Below are positions 33,884 through 42,880 of a DNA stretch of 64,000 nt, piece after piece (within the stretch, counting starts at the first letter, position 1; each line of letters starts with the position of its first letter). The DNA is from an uncultured Bacteroidales bacterium (lineage in GTDB: Bacteria > Bacteroidota > Bacteroidia > Bacteroidales > UBA1715): contig CALAUG010000060.1 of the NCBI GenBank assembly GCA_937892155.1, positions 1-64,000 of the forward strand, given 5' to 3'. The notes below the pieces were generated by a model that ran no database searches, had not been told where the DNA came from, and was given only the letters and a program-made list of their open reading frames with translations. Position numbers and translations under genes: made by a program.

Positions 33884-34822
33884 ATGCAAATATCTATAGT
33901 TGTTTCACTTTTAAACGAAGAAGAGTCATTACGGGAACTTATGGAATGGATTCATAAGGTGATGACGGAAAACAATTTTTCGTACGAAGTTATCTTTATT
34001 GATGACGGAAGTACAGACAATTCTTGGAATGTAATTACTGAATTATCGCAGTCATACGAACAAATTAAAGCAATCAAATTCCGTAGAAATTATGGTAAAT
34101 CTGCGGGGTTGTATAAAGGCTTTGAAAAAGCGGAAGGTGACGTAGTAATCACAATGGATGCAGATCTGCAAGATAGTCCTGACGAAATACCTGAATTATA
34201 TAGAATGATTACTGAAGAAGGTTATGACCTTGTTTCAGGCTGGAAAAAGAAACGCTATGATCCGGTTCTAACCAAAAATCTTCCTAGCAAACTATACAAT
34301 GCAACGGTTCGTTTAATGTCGGGTATAAAACTTCATGATTTTAACTGTGGTTTAAAAGCATACAAGAAGAAAGTAGTTAAAAGTGTGGAAGTTTATGGTG
34401 AAATGCACCGTTACATTCCTGTACTTGCCAAATGGGCTGGATTTAAGAACATTGGGGAAAAAGTTGTACTCCACCAAGAGCGCAAATATGGTGTATCAAA
34501 ATTTGGTATAGAACGTTTTATTCGTGGGCCACTGGATTTAATGTCGGTAATGTTTATTTCTCGCTTTAGTAAACGTCCGATGCACTTTTTTGGCTCTATT
34601 GGATTAATAAATTTCATAGTTGGCTTTGTCATACTCATATATTTGTCGTATATGAAATTTGTTCATTTACAATACAATATGACGCAAAGACCCTTGTTTT
34701 ACCTTGGAATTGTTTGTCTCATTTTAGGGACTCAGTTATTCCTTACTGGATTTTTAGCAGAATTAATTTCACGTTCTTCTTCAAATAGAAACGAATACCT
34801 TTGTGATGATTTTATAAATTAA
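33884..34822 (+). CDS. Family 2 glycosyltransferase (DPM1/ArnC-like)
   Basis: 312 residues. The catalytic domain starts at residue 1: SIVVSLLNEEESL, FIDDGSTDNSW (about 44-54), and ITMDADLQDSPDEIP with the DxD-like Asp near 93-96, as in polyprenyl-phosphate sugar transferases. Two membrane segments (about 232-255 and 266-292) end the protein, as in GtrB/ArnC-like enzymes. It would transfer a sugar from a nucleotide donor to a lipid phosphate. It starts an apparent operon with phosphofructokinase, murI and lpxH, all tightly spaced. Confidence 0.9.
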   Translation: MQISIVVSLLNEEESLRELMEWIHKVMTENNFSYEVIFIDDGSTDNSWNVITELSQSYEQIKAIKFRRNYGKSAGLYKGFEKAEGDVVITMDADLQDSPDEIPELYRMITEEGYDLVSGWKKKRYDPVLTKNLPSKLYNATVRLMSGIKLHDFNCGLKAYKKKVVKSVEVYGEMHRYIPVLAKWAGFKNIGEKVVLHQERKYGVSKFGIERFIRGPLDLMSVMFISRFSKRPMHFFGSIGLINFIVGFVILIYLSYMKFVHLQYNMTQRPLFYLGIVCLILGTQLFLTGFLAELISRSSSNRNEYLCDDFIN

Positions 34823-34827
34823 TTGCT

Positions 34828-36141
34828 ATGGACTTTACTATCAAGACATTAGGACCTTGCAAAATCAAATCGCCCTTACTACTTTCAAAAGAAAAAGATG
34901 ACGGCATCTACAATTATGTTGAAGACGGTGCCAGAGTGCTATATTCATCTTCTGTCGAAGAAGTTGAACATTGTATAAAAAACAATCTTCCTTTGGATTC
35001 CTTTGAAAAACCAGGTCCGAAAGAGTTTATTTATTTTGATCCATCAAAGGCAAAAGTTGCCATTATAACCTGTGGAGGACTCTGCCCTGGATTGAATAAC
35101 GTTATTCGTGGATTAGTGACACATTTGTGGAATCGTTACGGGGTTACCAACATTGTTGGTATTCAGTATGGATATGCAGGGTTGAATCCTGACAGCAAAA
35201 TTCCATTCGTTAAACTTGACCCTGACATTGTTGACGACATACACAAAGATGGCGGTTCAATGCTTGGTTCTTCACGTGGTGAACAAAACATAGAAACCGT
35301 TGTTGACACATTGGAGCGCAACAATATCAATATTTTGTTCTGCGTCGGTGGTGACGGAACATTGCGTGGAGCGCACGCTATTTATAAAGAAATCACAAAA
35401 CGAGGGCTAAAAATATCTGTTGCAGGCGTTCCTAAGACAATAGACAACGATATTAATTACATTGACAAATCCTTCGGATTCGAATCTGCATTTGCTGCAG
35501 CACAGTCAATTATTTTGAATGCGCACTATGAAGCTAAAGGCGCACAAAATGGTGTCGCATTGATAAAATTAATGGGACGTGATTCTGGATTTATCGCAGC
35601 AAGCACTGCTTTGGCCGTACCAGATGTAAACTTCTGTTTAATTCCAGAGATGGAATTTTCTCTAGAAAATGACAAAGGAACCGGTTTCTTGAACGTTTTG
35701 GAAAAACGTCTTGAAAAGAAAAGCCACGCTGTTGTTGTCGTTGCTGAAGGTGCAGGACAAGAATTTTTTAAAGGAGAAAGAAAAAAAGATGCGTCAGGCA
35801 ACATCCTTCACGAAGACATAGGTGTTTATTTGAAGAATCAAATAACCGATTACTTCAAAGGGAAAAACATCCCTATTTGTGTTAAGTATATTGATCCTAG
35901 CTACATTATTAGAAGTATACCAGCCAACGCAAACGATAGCAAATTCTGTGAACAATTGACACACTGTGCCGTCCACGCTGCAATGGCTGGGCGTACAGAC
36001 TTCGTTGTTGGGAACTGGAATGGTTCATTCACTTTGTTACCAATTGAAGCAGCAACAGCACAACGTAAAAAAGTAAATCTGGAAGGAGAATTCTGGTGGA
36101 GCGTTGTTGAAGCAACAGGTCAACCAATGAATATGAAATAA
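34828..36141 (+). CDS. pfkA: 6-phosphofructokinase (long, TP0108-like group)
   Basis: 437 residues, longer than the usual bacterial PFK by an N-terminal extension. Core motifs: CGGLCPGLNNVIRG (about 81-94), GGDGT (about 174-178) and GVPKTIDND (about 200-208). Gly in GGDGT points to ATP use, whereas pyrophosphate enzymes have Asp there. The Lys in PKTIDND is shared with pyrophosphate enzymes and with ATP enzymes of trypanosomes and plants. The phosphodonor is therefore probably ATP. The gene runs 5 bases after the glycosyltransferase and directly into murI. Confidence 0.9.
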   Translation: MDFTIKTLGPCKIKSPLLLSKEKDDGIYNYVEDGARVLYSSSVEEVEHCIKNNLPLDSFEKPGPKEFIYFDPSKAKVAIITCGGLCPGLNNVIRGLVTHLWNRYGVTNIVGIQYGYAGLNPDSKIPFVKLDPDIVDDIHKDGGSMLGSSRGEQNIETVVDTLERNNINILFCVGGDGTLRGAHAIYKEITKRGLKISVAGVPKTIDNDINYIDKSFGFESAFAAAQSIILNAHYEAKGAQNGVALIKLMGRDSGFIAASTALAVPDVNFCLIPEMEFSLENDKGTGFLNVLEKRLEKKSHAVVVVAEGAGQEFFKGERKKDASGNILHEDIGVYLKNQITDYFKGKNIPICVKYIDPSYIIRSIPANANDSKFCEQLTHCAVHAAMAGRTDFVVGNWNGSFTLLPIEAATAQRKKVNLEGEFWWSVVEATGQPMNMK

Positions 36142-36969
36142 ATGTCTGAACGTCACTACAATATTGGAATTTTTGATTCAGGATTCGGAGGATTATCAAT
36201 ATTAAAAGAAATTCGCAATATTCTTCCTGAATATTCCTATATATATTTAGGTGACAATGCCCGTGCACCATACGGCACACGATCATTCGAAACAGTTTAT
36301 CGCTATACATTACAAGCTGTAACGAAGTTGTTTGACATGGATTGTGGTCTTGTTATCATTGCCTGTAACACGGCTTCTGCAAAGGCATTAAGAAATATTC
36401 AACAACAAGATTTGCACAAATTTGGTACAGAAAAACGAGTCCTCGGAATTATCCGTCCTTGTACCGAAATAGCCAATACCTTCACCCAAAACAATAATTT
36501 GGGAATAGTTGCAACTAAAGGAACTGTTACTTCCCAATCGTATGAGATAGAAATTAAAAAATTCTTTCCTGAGATTAAAATATCGTCACACGCCTGCCCT
36601 ATGTGGGTTCCCATTGTAGAAAATGGAGAATACGATTCCGATGGTGCTGATTTTTTTGTTCAGAAAGAAATAAATGCTTTGTTAAACGAAAATCCAGATA
36701 TTGACGCACTATTGTTGGGGTGTACCCACTACCCATTGTTGTTACCTAAAATTCGCAAATATTTACCTAAGCATATTGCAATTGTACAACAAGGAGAAAT
36801 TGTAGCAAAAAGTCTTCAAACGTATTTGCAAAGACATTCAGACCTTGAATCACTGTTAAAGAAAGACGGTTCCATACAATTTTTCACGACCGATTCAAGT
36901 GATTCATTCAATGCCATTGGCAGCCATTTTCTAAACAAAGAAATTGAATCACAGCAAATTACACTCTAA
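36142..36969 (+). CDS. murI: Glutamate racemase
   Basis: 275 residues with both catalytic Cys: ACNTASA (about 74-80) and LLGCTHYPLL (about 192-201). The N-terminal motif IGIFDSGFGGLS carries the Asp-Ser pair, and GDNARAPYG follows. It makes D-glutamate for peptidoglycan. The ATG follows the PFK stop with no gap and its own stop overlaps the lpxH start by one base. Confidence 0.96.
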   Translation: MSERHYNIGIFDSGFGGLSILKEIRNILPEYSYIYLGDNARAPYGTRSFETVYRYTLQAVTKLFDMDCGLVIIACNTASAKALRNIQQQDLHKFGTEKRVLGIIRPCTEIANTFTQNNNLGIVATKGTVTSQSYEIEIKKFFPEIKISSHACPMWVPIVENGEYDSDGADFFVQKEINALLNENPDIDALLLGCTHYPLLLPKIRKYLPKHIAIVQQGEIVAKSLQTYLQRHSDLESLLKKDGSIQFFTTDSSDSFNAIGSHFLNKEIESQQITL

Positions 36970-37763
36970 TGGAACAAGCACAAAAGAAAATATTTTTTGC
37001 GTCCGATTTCCATTTAGGATATCCTGATGAGCAACAATCGAAAGAAAGGGAGCAACTTATCCTTGCTTGGTTGGACGAAATCAGACCTGAATGCCAAGAA
37101 TTATATTTGTTAGGAGACATCTTTGATTTTTGGTTTGAGTACAAATATGTTGCTCCCAAAGGATACATACGATTTCTGCACAAACTTATAGAATTTACAG
37201 AATCGGGAATTCCTGTCAACATTTTTAGAGGTAACCACGATATGTGGTACAAAGATTATCTAACCAAAGAAATTGGCGTTACCATTTATGATGAACCTCA
37301 GATACGAGAATATTTTGGTAAGAAACTCTATATTCATCACGGCCATGCCTTAGGGAAATACGATTCCGGCATGAACTTCCTCAATGCAATATTCAGCAAC
37401 AAGGTATTACAATTTCTATTTTCCTTTGTGCCTACAAACTGGGCTTACGGATTTGGATTTGCGTGGTCAAGACATAATAGAAAAAAACGTGCAGAACGGA
37501 GTCCTGAAAAACAATTGCCGCAATACTGCGGAGATGACAAAGAATATTTGGTTCTGTACGCCAAGGATGTATTAAAAAAAGAGTTTTACGACTATTTTAT
37601 ATTTGCACATCGTCACGTTGCGACAAATAGAGAAATTGCGCCAAACACCAGATATATTAACTTGGGCAACTGGATTTGGAATTCAACCTATGCAGTTTTA
37701 TCGGAAGACGGTACATTGGAAGTACGCTCATACAAAGGTAACGATCCCATCGTCGGAGATTAA
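36969..37763 (+). CDS. lpxH: UDP-2,3-diacylglucosamine diphosphatase
   Basis: 264 residues of the LpxH-type metallophosphoesterase: ASDFHLG (about 11-17), LLGDIFDFW (about 47-55), RGNHD (about 87-91), HHGHALG (about 121-127) and FAHRHV near the C terminus. It removes UMP from UDP-diacylglucosamine in lipid A synthesis, acting at the inner membrane face. It ends the GT2-PFK-murI-lpxH run and overlaps the convergent DUF5683 gene by 4 bases. Confidence 0.92.
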   Translation: MEQAQKKIFFASDFHLGYPDEQQSKEREQLILAWLDEIRPECQELYLLGDIFDFWFEYKYVAPKGYIRFLHKLIEFTESGIPVNIFRGNHDMWYKDYLTKEIGVTIYDEPQIREYFGKKLYIHHGHALGKYDSGMNFLNAIFSNKVLQFLFSFVPTNWAYGFGFAWSRHNRKKRAERSPEKQLPQYCGDDKEYLVLYAKDVLKKEFYDYFIFAHRHVATNREIAPNTRYINLGNWIWNSTYAVLSEDGTLEVRSYKGNDPIVGD

Positions 37764-38416
37764 AAATCCATAGTAAATTTTACTCCCGACGGCAATGGCG
37801 ACGGAGCAGCACAACTTACAGGGGTATAATAAAACGAAGGTTCCCAACGCAAAGACAAATCATCCGAAACATCAAATTCAAACAAATGTGCCTCCGTATA
37901 TGCATCAAGAATATTGATTAAATACCATACACCCACGCCAATTATACACAAATCGCGATACTTTCTATAAAAGTCCCGACCCTGTTGAACATTCACAGGA
38001 GAATAATTTCCTTCACCACGAACAACGAGCACCGTATCTGTTGGAGGAAGTAAACCTTGCTCCAAATATGGATTTCTATAGTTATCGTACGCAGTTTTAA
38101 ACGATTTGTAATAATCCTGATAGAAATACAATCCGTAACTTAAACCTGCAAAACCAGCATATACTATCGGCGTTTTCCACCACGAACCATTATAAATTTG
38201 ACCAGCGCCAGGTATAAAAGTAGACAGCAAAGACGCCGTTTTAGGGGAATGTTTTTTTTCTACGGCAGATGAATCGGAAGACAGACTATCCAGACCTATA
38301 ATTTCAGCATCCTGGACTACATTTTGAGGCATTTCGTTGTTTTCCAAAGAATCCATTTGTGCTGACGAAACAACTGCCAACACGCAACAGACACACCAGA
38401 GAAACAATTTACGCAT
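37760..38416 (-). CDS. DUF5683 family protein
   Basis: 218 residues. The signal peptide (1-19) is followed by a low-complexity acidic stretch (20-60), and then by the segment KTASLLSTFIPGAGQIYNGSWWKTPIVYAGFAGLSYGL, which is typical of the Bacteroidota DUF5683 family. Two or three hydrophobic stretches suggest membrane association. Function unknown. It follows parB by 5 bases, a common arrangement in this phylum. Confidence 0.85.
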   Translation of the reverse strand: MRKLFLWCVCCVLAVVSSAQMDSLENNEMPQNVVQDAEIIGLDSLSSDSSAVEKKHSPKTASLLSTFIPGAGQIYNGSWWKTPIVYAGFAGLSYGLYFYQDYYKSFKTAYDNYRNPYLEQGLLPPTDTVLVVRGEGNYSPVNVQQGRDFYRKYRDLCIIGVGVWYLINILDAYTEAHLFEFDVSDDLSLRWEPSFYYTPVSCAAPSPLPSGVKFTMDF

Positions 38417-38421
38417 TACAA

Positions 38422-39297
38422 CTATAATTTTTCAAGCAAAGAAACTATTGCATTCAATTCTTTAGAACTCTTGAAAGCAATGGAAATTTTACCCGAACCA
38501 TTTTCTGTTACGTTTAATGAGACCTTTGCTTTGTTCAATTTCTCAGAAATTTTAGTTTGAATGATTTTTTGTTCTTCAGACTTTGATTTCTTTACTTTTT
38601 TATCCTTGTTTTCTTTTATACGTTTTACCAAATCCTCAGTAGCGCGTACAGAAAGGCTCTTGGCAATAATAGCGGTAAATACCTCTTTTTGCTTATTTTC
38701 GTCGTCCAGAGAAAGAATTGCCTTTGCGTGTCCCTCCGAAATATCGCCATTGATAAGACCTGTTTGTATTTCAGGAGGCAATTTCAACAAACGAAGCGAA
38801 TTAGAAATGGTTGCGTGATTTTTTCCAACTTTTTTTCCTAGTTGTTCTTGAGTCAAACCACCTTCTTCCATAAGTCGTTGGTATGACTGTGCAATTTCCA
38901 TGGGGTCCAAGTCTTCGCGTTGCAAATTTTCCACAAGCCCCAAAATCAATAACATTTGGTCGTCATCAACAGGACGAACATATACAGGTATTTTTTTCAA
39001 ACCTGCCATTTGCGAAGCACGGAAACGACGTTCACCAGAAACAAGCTGATAGGAATCAACACCTTTTTTCATGACAGTGATTGGTTGTATTAATCCCAGT
39101 TGTTTTATAGAATCAGCCAAATCCTGAAGCTTTTCCTCATCAAATGTTTTACGTGGTTGGTCCGGATTGACAGTGATTTTAGCCATGTCAATTTCCGAAA
39201 CACCTTCACGATTTGCTATAACCGTATTAATAGGTGTTTTTGCTCCTCCTAGAAGAGCATCCAAACCTTTACCCAATCCTGATGGTTTTGCTGCCAT
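38422..39297 (-). CDS. parB: Chromosome partitioning protein ParB
   Basis: 291 residues: N-terminal CTPase/nuclease-like ParB domain (about 33-125) with DQPRKTF and the GERRFRA motif (about 92-98). A central HTH region (about 145-165, LTQEQLGKKVGKNHATISNSLRLL) and a basic linker rich in Lys precede a dimerising C terminus. It binds parS centromeres near the origin and works with ParA. The start overlaps the parA stop by one base. I searched by eye for a parS-like palindrome in the flanking sequence and found none. Confidence 0.95.
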   Translation of the reverse strand: MAAKPSGLGKGLDALLGGAKTPINTVIANREGVSEIDMAKITVNPDQPRKTFDEEKLQDLADSIKQLGLIQPITVMKKGVDSYQLVSGERRFRASQMAGLKKIPVYVRPVDDDQMLLILGLVENLQREDLDPMEIAQSYQRLMEEGGLTQEQLGKKVGKNHATISNSLRLLKLPPEIQTGLINGDISEGHAKAILSLDDENKQKEVFTAIIAKSLSVRATEDLVKRIKENKDKKVKKSKSEEQKIIQTKISEKLNKAKVSLNVTENGSGKISIAFKSSKELNAIVSLLEKL

Positions 39298-40085
39298 TAT
39301 TGTTTTATTTCTGGTAAGTTATTTCTATGTAAAAGTTCCTGAGCCAAATTCAAGTAATTCTTTGCACCAACCGAACTTGCATCGTATGTGATAACTGGTT
39401 TCCCAAAACTTGGAGCTTCAGCCAATTTCACATTTCTTTGAATGATTGTATCAAAAATCATGCTCTGGAAATGCTTGTGAACTTCCTCCACAACCTGATT
39501 TGAAAGTTTCAAACGAACATCATACATTGTAATCAAGAAACCCTCAATTGATAAAGACGGATTAAAATTAGCCTGTACAAGCCTGATAGTATTCAAAAGT
39601 TGTGATAATCCCTCCAAAGCAAAATATTCGCATTGTATGGCAAGAAGCACTGAATCGGCAGCAGCTAATGCATTCGAGGTCAATATTCCCAACGACGGTG
39701 TACAATCTATAATGATGAAATCATAATCGTTACGAACCTTGTCTATGACATTTTTCAAATACATATTACGATTTTCGTCGTTTGCCAATTCTAGTTCCAA
39801 ACCAACCAAATCAATATTTGCAGGAAGAATGTCTAATTTTTCAATTTCACCATAATGATGTATAGCTTCACGCGGTGTGCATTTCCCTGCAAGGGATTCG
39901 TACACGCCCAACATTTTTGAGTCTTTAATATCGATGCCTAATCCTGTTGACGCATTTCCCTGCGGATCAAAATCAACAATTAAAACCGAATATTCGAGGA
40001 CAGCCAAACTTGCTCCCAAGTTTATACTTGTTGTAGTTTTGCCTACACCACCCTTCTGATTTGCAACTGCAATTACTTTTCCCAT
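39297..40085 (-). CDS. parA: Chromosome partitioning ATPase ParA (Soj-like)
   Basis: 262 residues with the deviant Walker A KGGVGKTT (about 10-17), the A' region IVDFDPQGNAST and Walker B IIIDCTPSLG. The absence of an N-terminal HTH marks the small Soj type. It drives segregation of the origin region by ATP-dependent DNA binding. It is the first gene of the parA-parB-DUF5683 unit, with a -7 box at 40113-40120. Confidence 0.95.
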   Translation of the reverse strand: MGKVIAVANQKGGVGKTTTSINLGASLAVLEYSVLIVDFDPQGNASTGLGIDIKDSKMLGVYESLAGKCTPREAIHHYGEIEKLDILPANIDLVGLELELANDENRNMYLKNVIDKVRNDYDFIIIDCTPSLGILTSNALAAADSVLLAIQCEYFALEGLSQLLNTIRLVQANFNPSLSIEGFLITMYDVRLKLSNQVVEEVHKHFQSMIFDTIIQRNVKLAEAPSFGKPVITYDASSVGAKNYLNLAQELLHRNNLPEIKQ

Positions 40086-40112
40086 TTCTTATACTTTTTA
40101 GGCTTTGGACTT

Positions 40113-40120
40113 CAAAAATA
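40113..40120 (-). promoter_or_regulatory. -7 box of parA
   Basis: TATTTTTG on the minus strand matches TAnnTTTG, 27 bases before the parA ATG. Confidence 0.4.
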
Positions 40121-40282
40121 CAAAAAACTTTCCGCACTTCTCTATTCGAGTTTCGTCACAACGAAAAAACGGCCCTAAACTACTGATTTATAACAGTTAA
40201 AAAGTTATTAACATTCTCATCTTTCATCTGTTATTTTTTTGTTAAAAACGTAAAAAACAGAACACGGGAAAGCGAAAACTAC

Positions 40283-40290
40283 TACCTTTG
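40283..40290 (+). promoter_or_regulatory. -7 box of the DUF4105 gene, nearly leaderless
   Basis: TACCTTTG ends 5 bases before the ATG at 40296. Transcription from it would start within a few bases of the start codon. Confidence 0.45.
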
Positions 40291-40295
40291 CAAAT

Positions 40296-41465
40296 ATGAA
40301 ACGATATGTCATTTTTTTGCTTTTAATTTTCATGGGATGTACTGCTTTTGCAGAAAGCAAACCATTTGAAAACGCAAAATTATCTGTTTTGGTTTGTTCC
40401 CCAGGAGAACCAATATATTCTCAATATGGGCACGCAGCAATACGATTATTGGACCACGAGCAAAATGTGGATGTTGTTTTTGATTACGGTGTATTCACAT
40501 TCGATGATTTACCAAAATTCGTCTGGAATTTTCTTACTGGTAACATGTATTACTTATGTTGGACGCGTGCCATGGAACAAACGCTATGGGAGTATGAATA
40601 TGAAGGGCGTGCCATTAACGAATTTCCTCTTGATTTAACCCCCGACGAGACACAACGTATATGTTCTTTCCTTTTATGGAATATCCGCCCCGAGAATCAG
40701 TCTTATCTTTATAATTTTTTTGAAGACAACTGCGCCACGAGAATATGCACCCTATTGGAACGAGAATTCCCCACTATTAAATGGAATGAAAATTATCAGC
40801 CAACAACGTGGAGACAACTTATTTTTCAGTATGCCGACGGCAATTCCTGGATAGGCTACGGCATTCATTTGGGACTCGGATTACCAGCCGACACAATAAT
40901 GTCGACAAGACAAATGATGTTTGTGCCAGACTATTTAGGCAAAGCGCTGGAAACAGCGACACACGACGGGAAGCAACTGTCTCCTCAAAACGAGCAAATA
41001 CTACGAGCATCTCAAGTTTCTAAAACCGCTTGGTGGGACAATTCAGCACTGTTTCTTTGGATTCTTGCAGTTCTTTTTGCAGTACAAACTATTATTGAGC
41101 TAAAAAAGGACAAACGATGCATCTGGTGTGATGTTGTGTTTTACACTGTCACAGGATTTGTTGGCTGCGTTATATGGTTCATCTCATTTGTAAGCATTCA
41201 TTCACTTGTGTTTCCCAACTGTGACACAATCTGGCTGACACCATTCCATTTCATTTTTGCAATCACATTGATGATTCCAGCACTACAGAACCGCACAAAA
41301 TGGTATTATATTTTTGCTGCGGGTATGATATTCGTATATCTCGCAGTTTCAGTAATTGTTGGTCAATACATAGCACCATCTTCTTGGCCGTTGATGCTCA
41401 TTTTTATATCACGTTCAGTTTATCCAATACTGGGGAAAAAACGTTCGAGAGCATCAATTTTATAA
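40296..41465 (+). CDS. DUF4105 family membrane protein
   Basis: 389 residues: signal peptide (1-20), an N-terminal extracytoplasmic domain (about 25-200) with SQYGHAAIRL, YGVFTFDD and FEDNCATR, and then about four membrane segments (about 248-268, 285-310, 322-340, 345-365). The conserved His and Cys of DUF4105 recall the NlpC/P60-like papain fold, so a hydrolase or acyltransferase function is possible. It is divergent from parA across 210 bases of otherwise plain intergenic DNA. Confidence 0.82.
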   Translation: MKRYVIFLLLIFMGCTAFAESKPFENAKLSVLVCSPGEPIYSQYGHAAIRLLDHEQNVDVVFDYGVFTFDDLPKFVWNFLTGNMYYLCWTRAMEQTLWEYEYEGRAINEFPLDLTPDETQRICSFLLWNIRPENQSYLYNFFEDNCATRICTLLEREFPTIKWNENYQPTTWRQLIFQYADGNSWIGYGIHLGLGLPADTIMSTRQMMFVPDYLGKALETATHDGKQLSPQNEQILRASQVSKTAWWDNSALFLWILAVLFAVQTIIELKKDKRCIWCDVVFYTVTGFVGCVIWFISFVSIHSLVFPNCDTIWLTPFHFIFAITLMIPALQNRTKWYYIFAAGMIFVYLAVSVIVGQYIAPSSWPLMLIFISRSVYPILGKKRSRASIL

Positions 41466-41502
41466 CACATTTTTTTTGAGAAAAAAATCCGACATCACTA
41501 CG

Positions 41503-41518
41503 TATTTTACGTAAAATA
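41503..41518 (+). promoter_or_regulatory. Perfect 16-bp palindrome upstream of nhaD
   Basis: TATTTTACGTAAAATA is fully symmetrical and ends 2 bases before the -7 box. A dimeric regulator bound here would overlap the promoter. The bound protein is unknown. Confidence 0.5.
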
Positions 41519-41520
41519 GT

Positions 41521-41528
41521 TACTTTTG
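41521..41528 (+). promoter_or_regulatory. -7 box of nhaD
   Basis: TACTTTTG matches TAnnTTTG and lies 31 bases before the nhaD ATG, directly after a perfect palindrome. Confidence 0.5.
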
Positions 41529-41559
41529 CATATAATGTTAACCCTTAAATATAGTTAGT

Positions 41560-42876
41560 ATGTATTCAACAATTATGGTTGTAATTTTTGTTCTTGGCTA
41601 TTTGTGTATAGCGTTAGAACATCCTTTGAAATTAGACAAATCTGCTATTGCGCTGATTATCGGTGTCTTGACGTGGACAGTATTTATTACTTTGGGGAAT
41701 GAAACTGGAATTGCTCCAGAGTTATTTAGGAGTGAGATATTAAGCGAGTTGAATGAAAACCTTGCAGAGACATCTCAAACATTGTTCTTCTTGTTTGCTG
41801 CAATGACAATCGTTGAAATCATTGACCGTCATAATGGTTTCAAAGTTATCACAGACAAAATCAATGAGACGAACAAGGTAAAATTGATGTGGATTATCAG
41901 TCTTCTTACCTTCTTTATGTCTGCCGTACTTGATAACTTGACTACTACAATCGTAATTCTATCATTACTTCGTAAACTTATCGGTGACAAAGAGACACGT
42001 TGGACATTTGCAAGTATCGTTGTAATTGCTGCCAATGCAGGAGGTGCATGGTCTCCTATCGGTGACGTTACAACAATTATGTTGTGGATTGGCGGACAAA
42101 TTACTGCATCTAAAATTATCACAGGTATTTTCATCCCAAGTTTAATTTCTATGGTTGTTCCTTTGATAATTCTTTCATTCACAATGAAAGGCACATTGGA
42201 ACGTCCAAAAGGTGAAGCAGACGAAATATCAATTACAAGCCCGAGAGAACAACTTGGATTTTTGATTCTAGGTGTATCATTATTGTTATTTGTACCTGTC
42301 TTCAAAACACTCACACACTTACCTCCATTTATGGGAATGTTGCTGAGTTTGGGTATTCTTTGGGGACTTGCACAATTCCAGACACTTATGTCACGTGCAA
42401 AAAGACGTAAATTGCTGAACGTAGGACAATGTTTGAAACGCGTTGAAACATCTACAATATTCTTCTTCCTTGGTATTTTAACAGCTGTTGGTGCTCTTGG
42501 TGCAGCAGGTCAATTGGGGCTTTTGTCAGAATGGTTACGTGATGTAACTGGAGGTAATGTATATATTATTGATAGTGTAATAGGTGTTCTTTCTTCAATT
42601 ATTGATAATGTACCACTTGTTGCTGCATCAATGGGTATGTATCCTATTGATCCATCGGTTGCAGAATTTGCTACTGACGGGACATTCTGGCAAATGCTTG
42701 CATACTGTGCAGGTACAGGAGGTTCTATTTTGATTATCGGTTCGGCTGCCGGTGTTGCCGCAATGGGATTGGAAAAAATTGATTTCATCTGGTATTTGAA
42801 AAAAATTAGCTGGTTGGCATTGGTTGGATATTTTGCTGGTGTAGCTTGTATTTATTTAGAGTCTGTAATCTTCTAA
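41560..42876 (+). CDS. nhaD: NhaD-type sodium/proton antiporter
   Basis: 438 residues with about eleven membrane segments. Family marks are LDNLTTTIVILSLL (about 127-140), NAGGAWSPIGDVTT (about 153-166) and a second half with IIDNVPLVAA (about 348-357), which fits the two inverted repeats of the ion-transporter superfamily. It exports Na+ or Li+ in exchange for protons. Only 4 bases separate it from the ExbB-like gene, so it heads an operon with the ExbB, ExbD and TonB-like genes. Confidence 0.92.
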   Translation: MYSTIMVVIFVLGYLCIALEHPLKLDKSAIALIIGVLTWTVFITLGNETGIAPELFRSEILSELNENLAETSQTLFFLFAAMTIVEIIDRHNGFKVITDKINETNKVKLMWIISLLTFFMSAVLDNLTTTIVILSLLRKLIGDKETRWTFASIVVIAANAGGAWSPIGDVTTIMLWIGGQITASKIITGIFIPSLISMVVPLIILSFTMKGTLERPKGEADEISITSPREQLGFLILGVSLLLFVPVFKTLTHLPPFMGMLLSLGILWGLAQFQTLMSRAKRRKLLNVGQCLKRVETSTIFFFLGILTAVGALGAAGQLGLLSEWLRDVTGGNVYIIDSVIGVLSSIIDNVPLVAASMGMYPIDPSVAEFATDGTFWQMLAYCAGTGGSILIIGSAAGVAAMGLEKIDFIWYLKKISWLALVGYFAGVACIYLESVIF

Positions 42877-42880
42877 TATC

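Noticed and set aside
40086..40295. A parS site or replication origin next to parAB.
   Set aside because: No palindrome of the CACGTG-centred type and no cluster of DnaA boxes is visible in this stretch.
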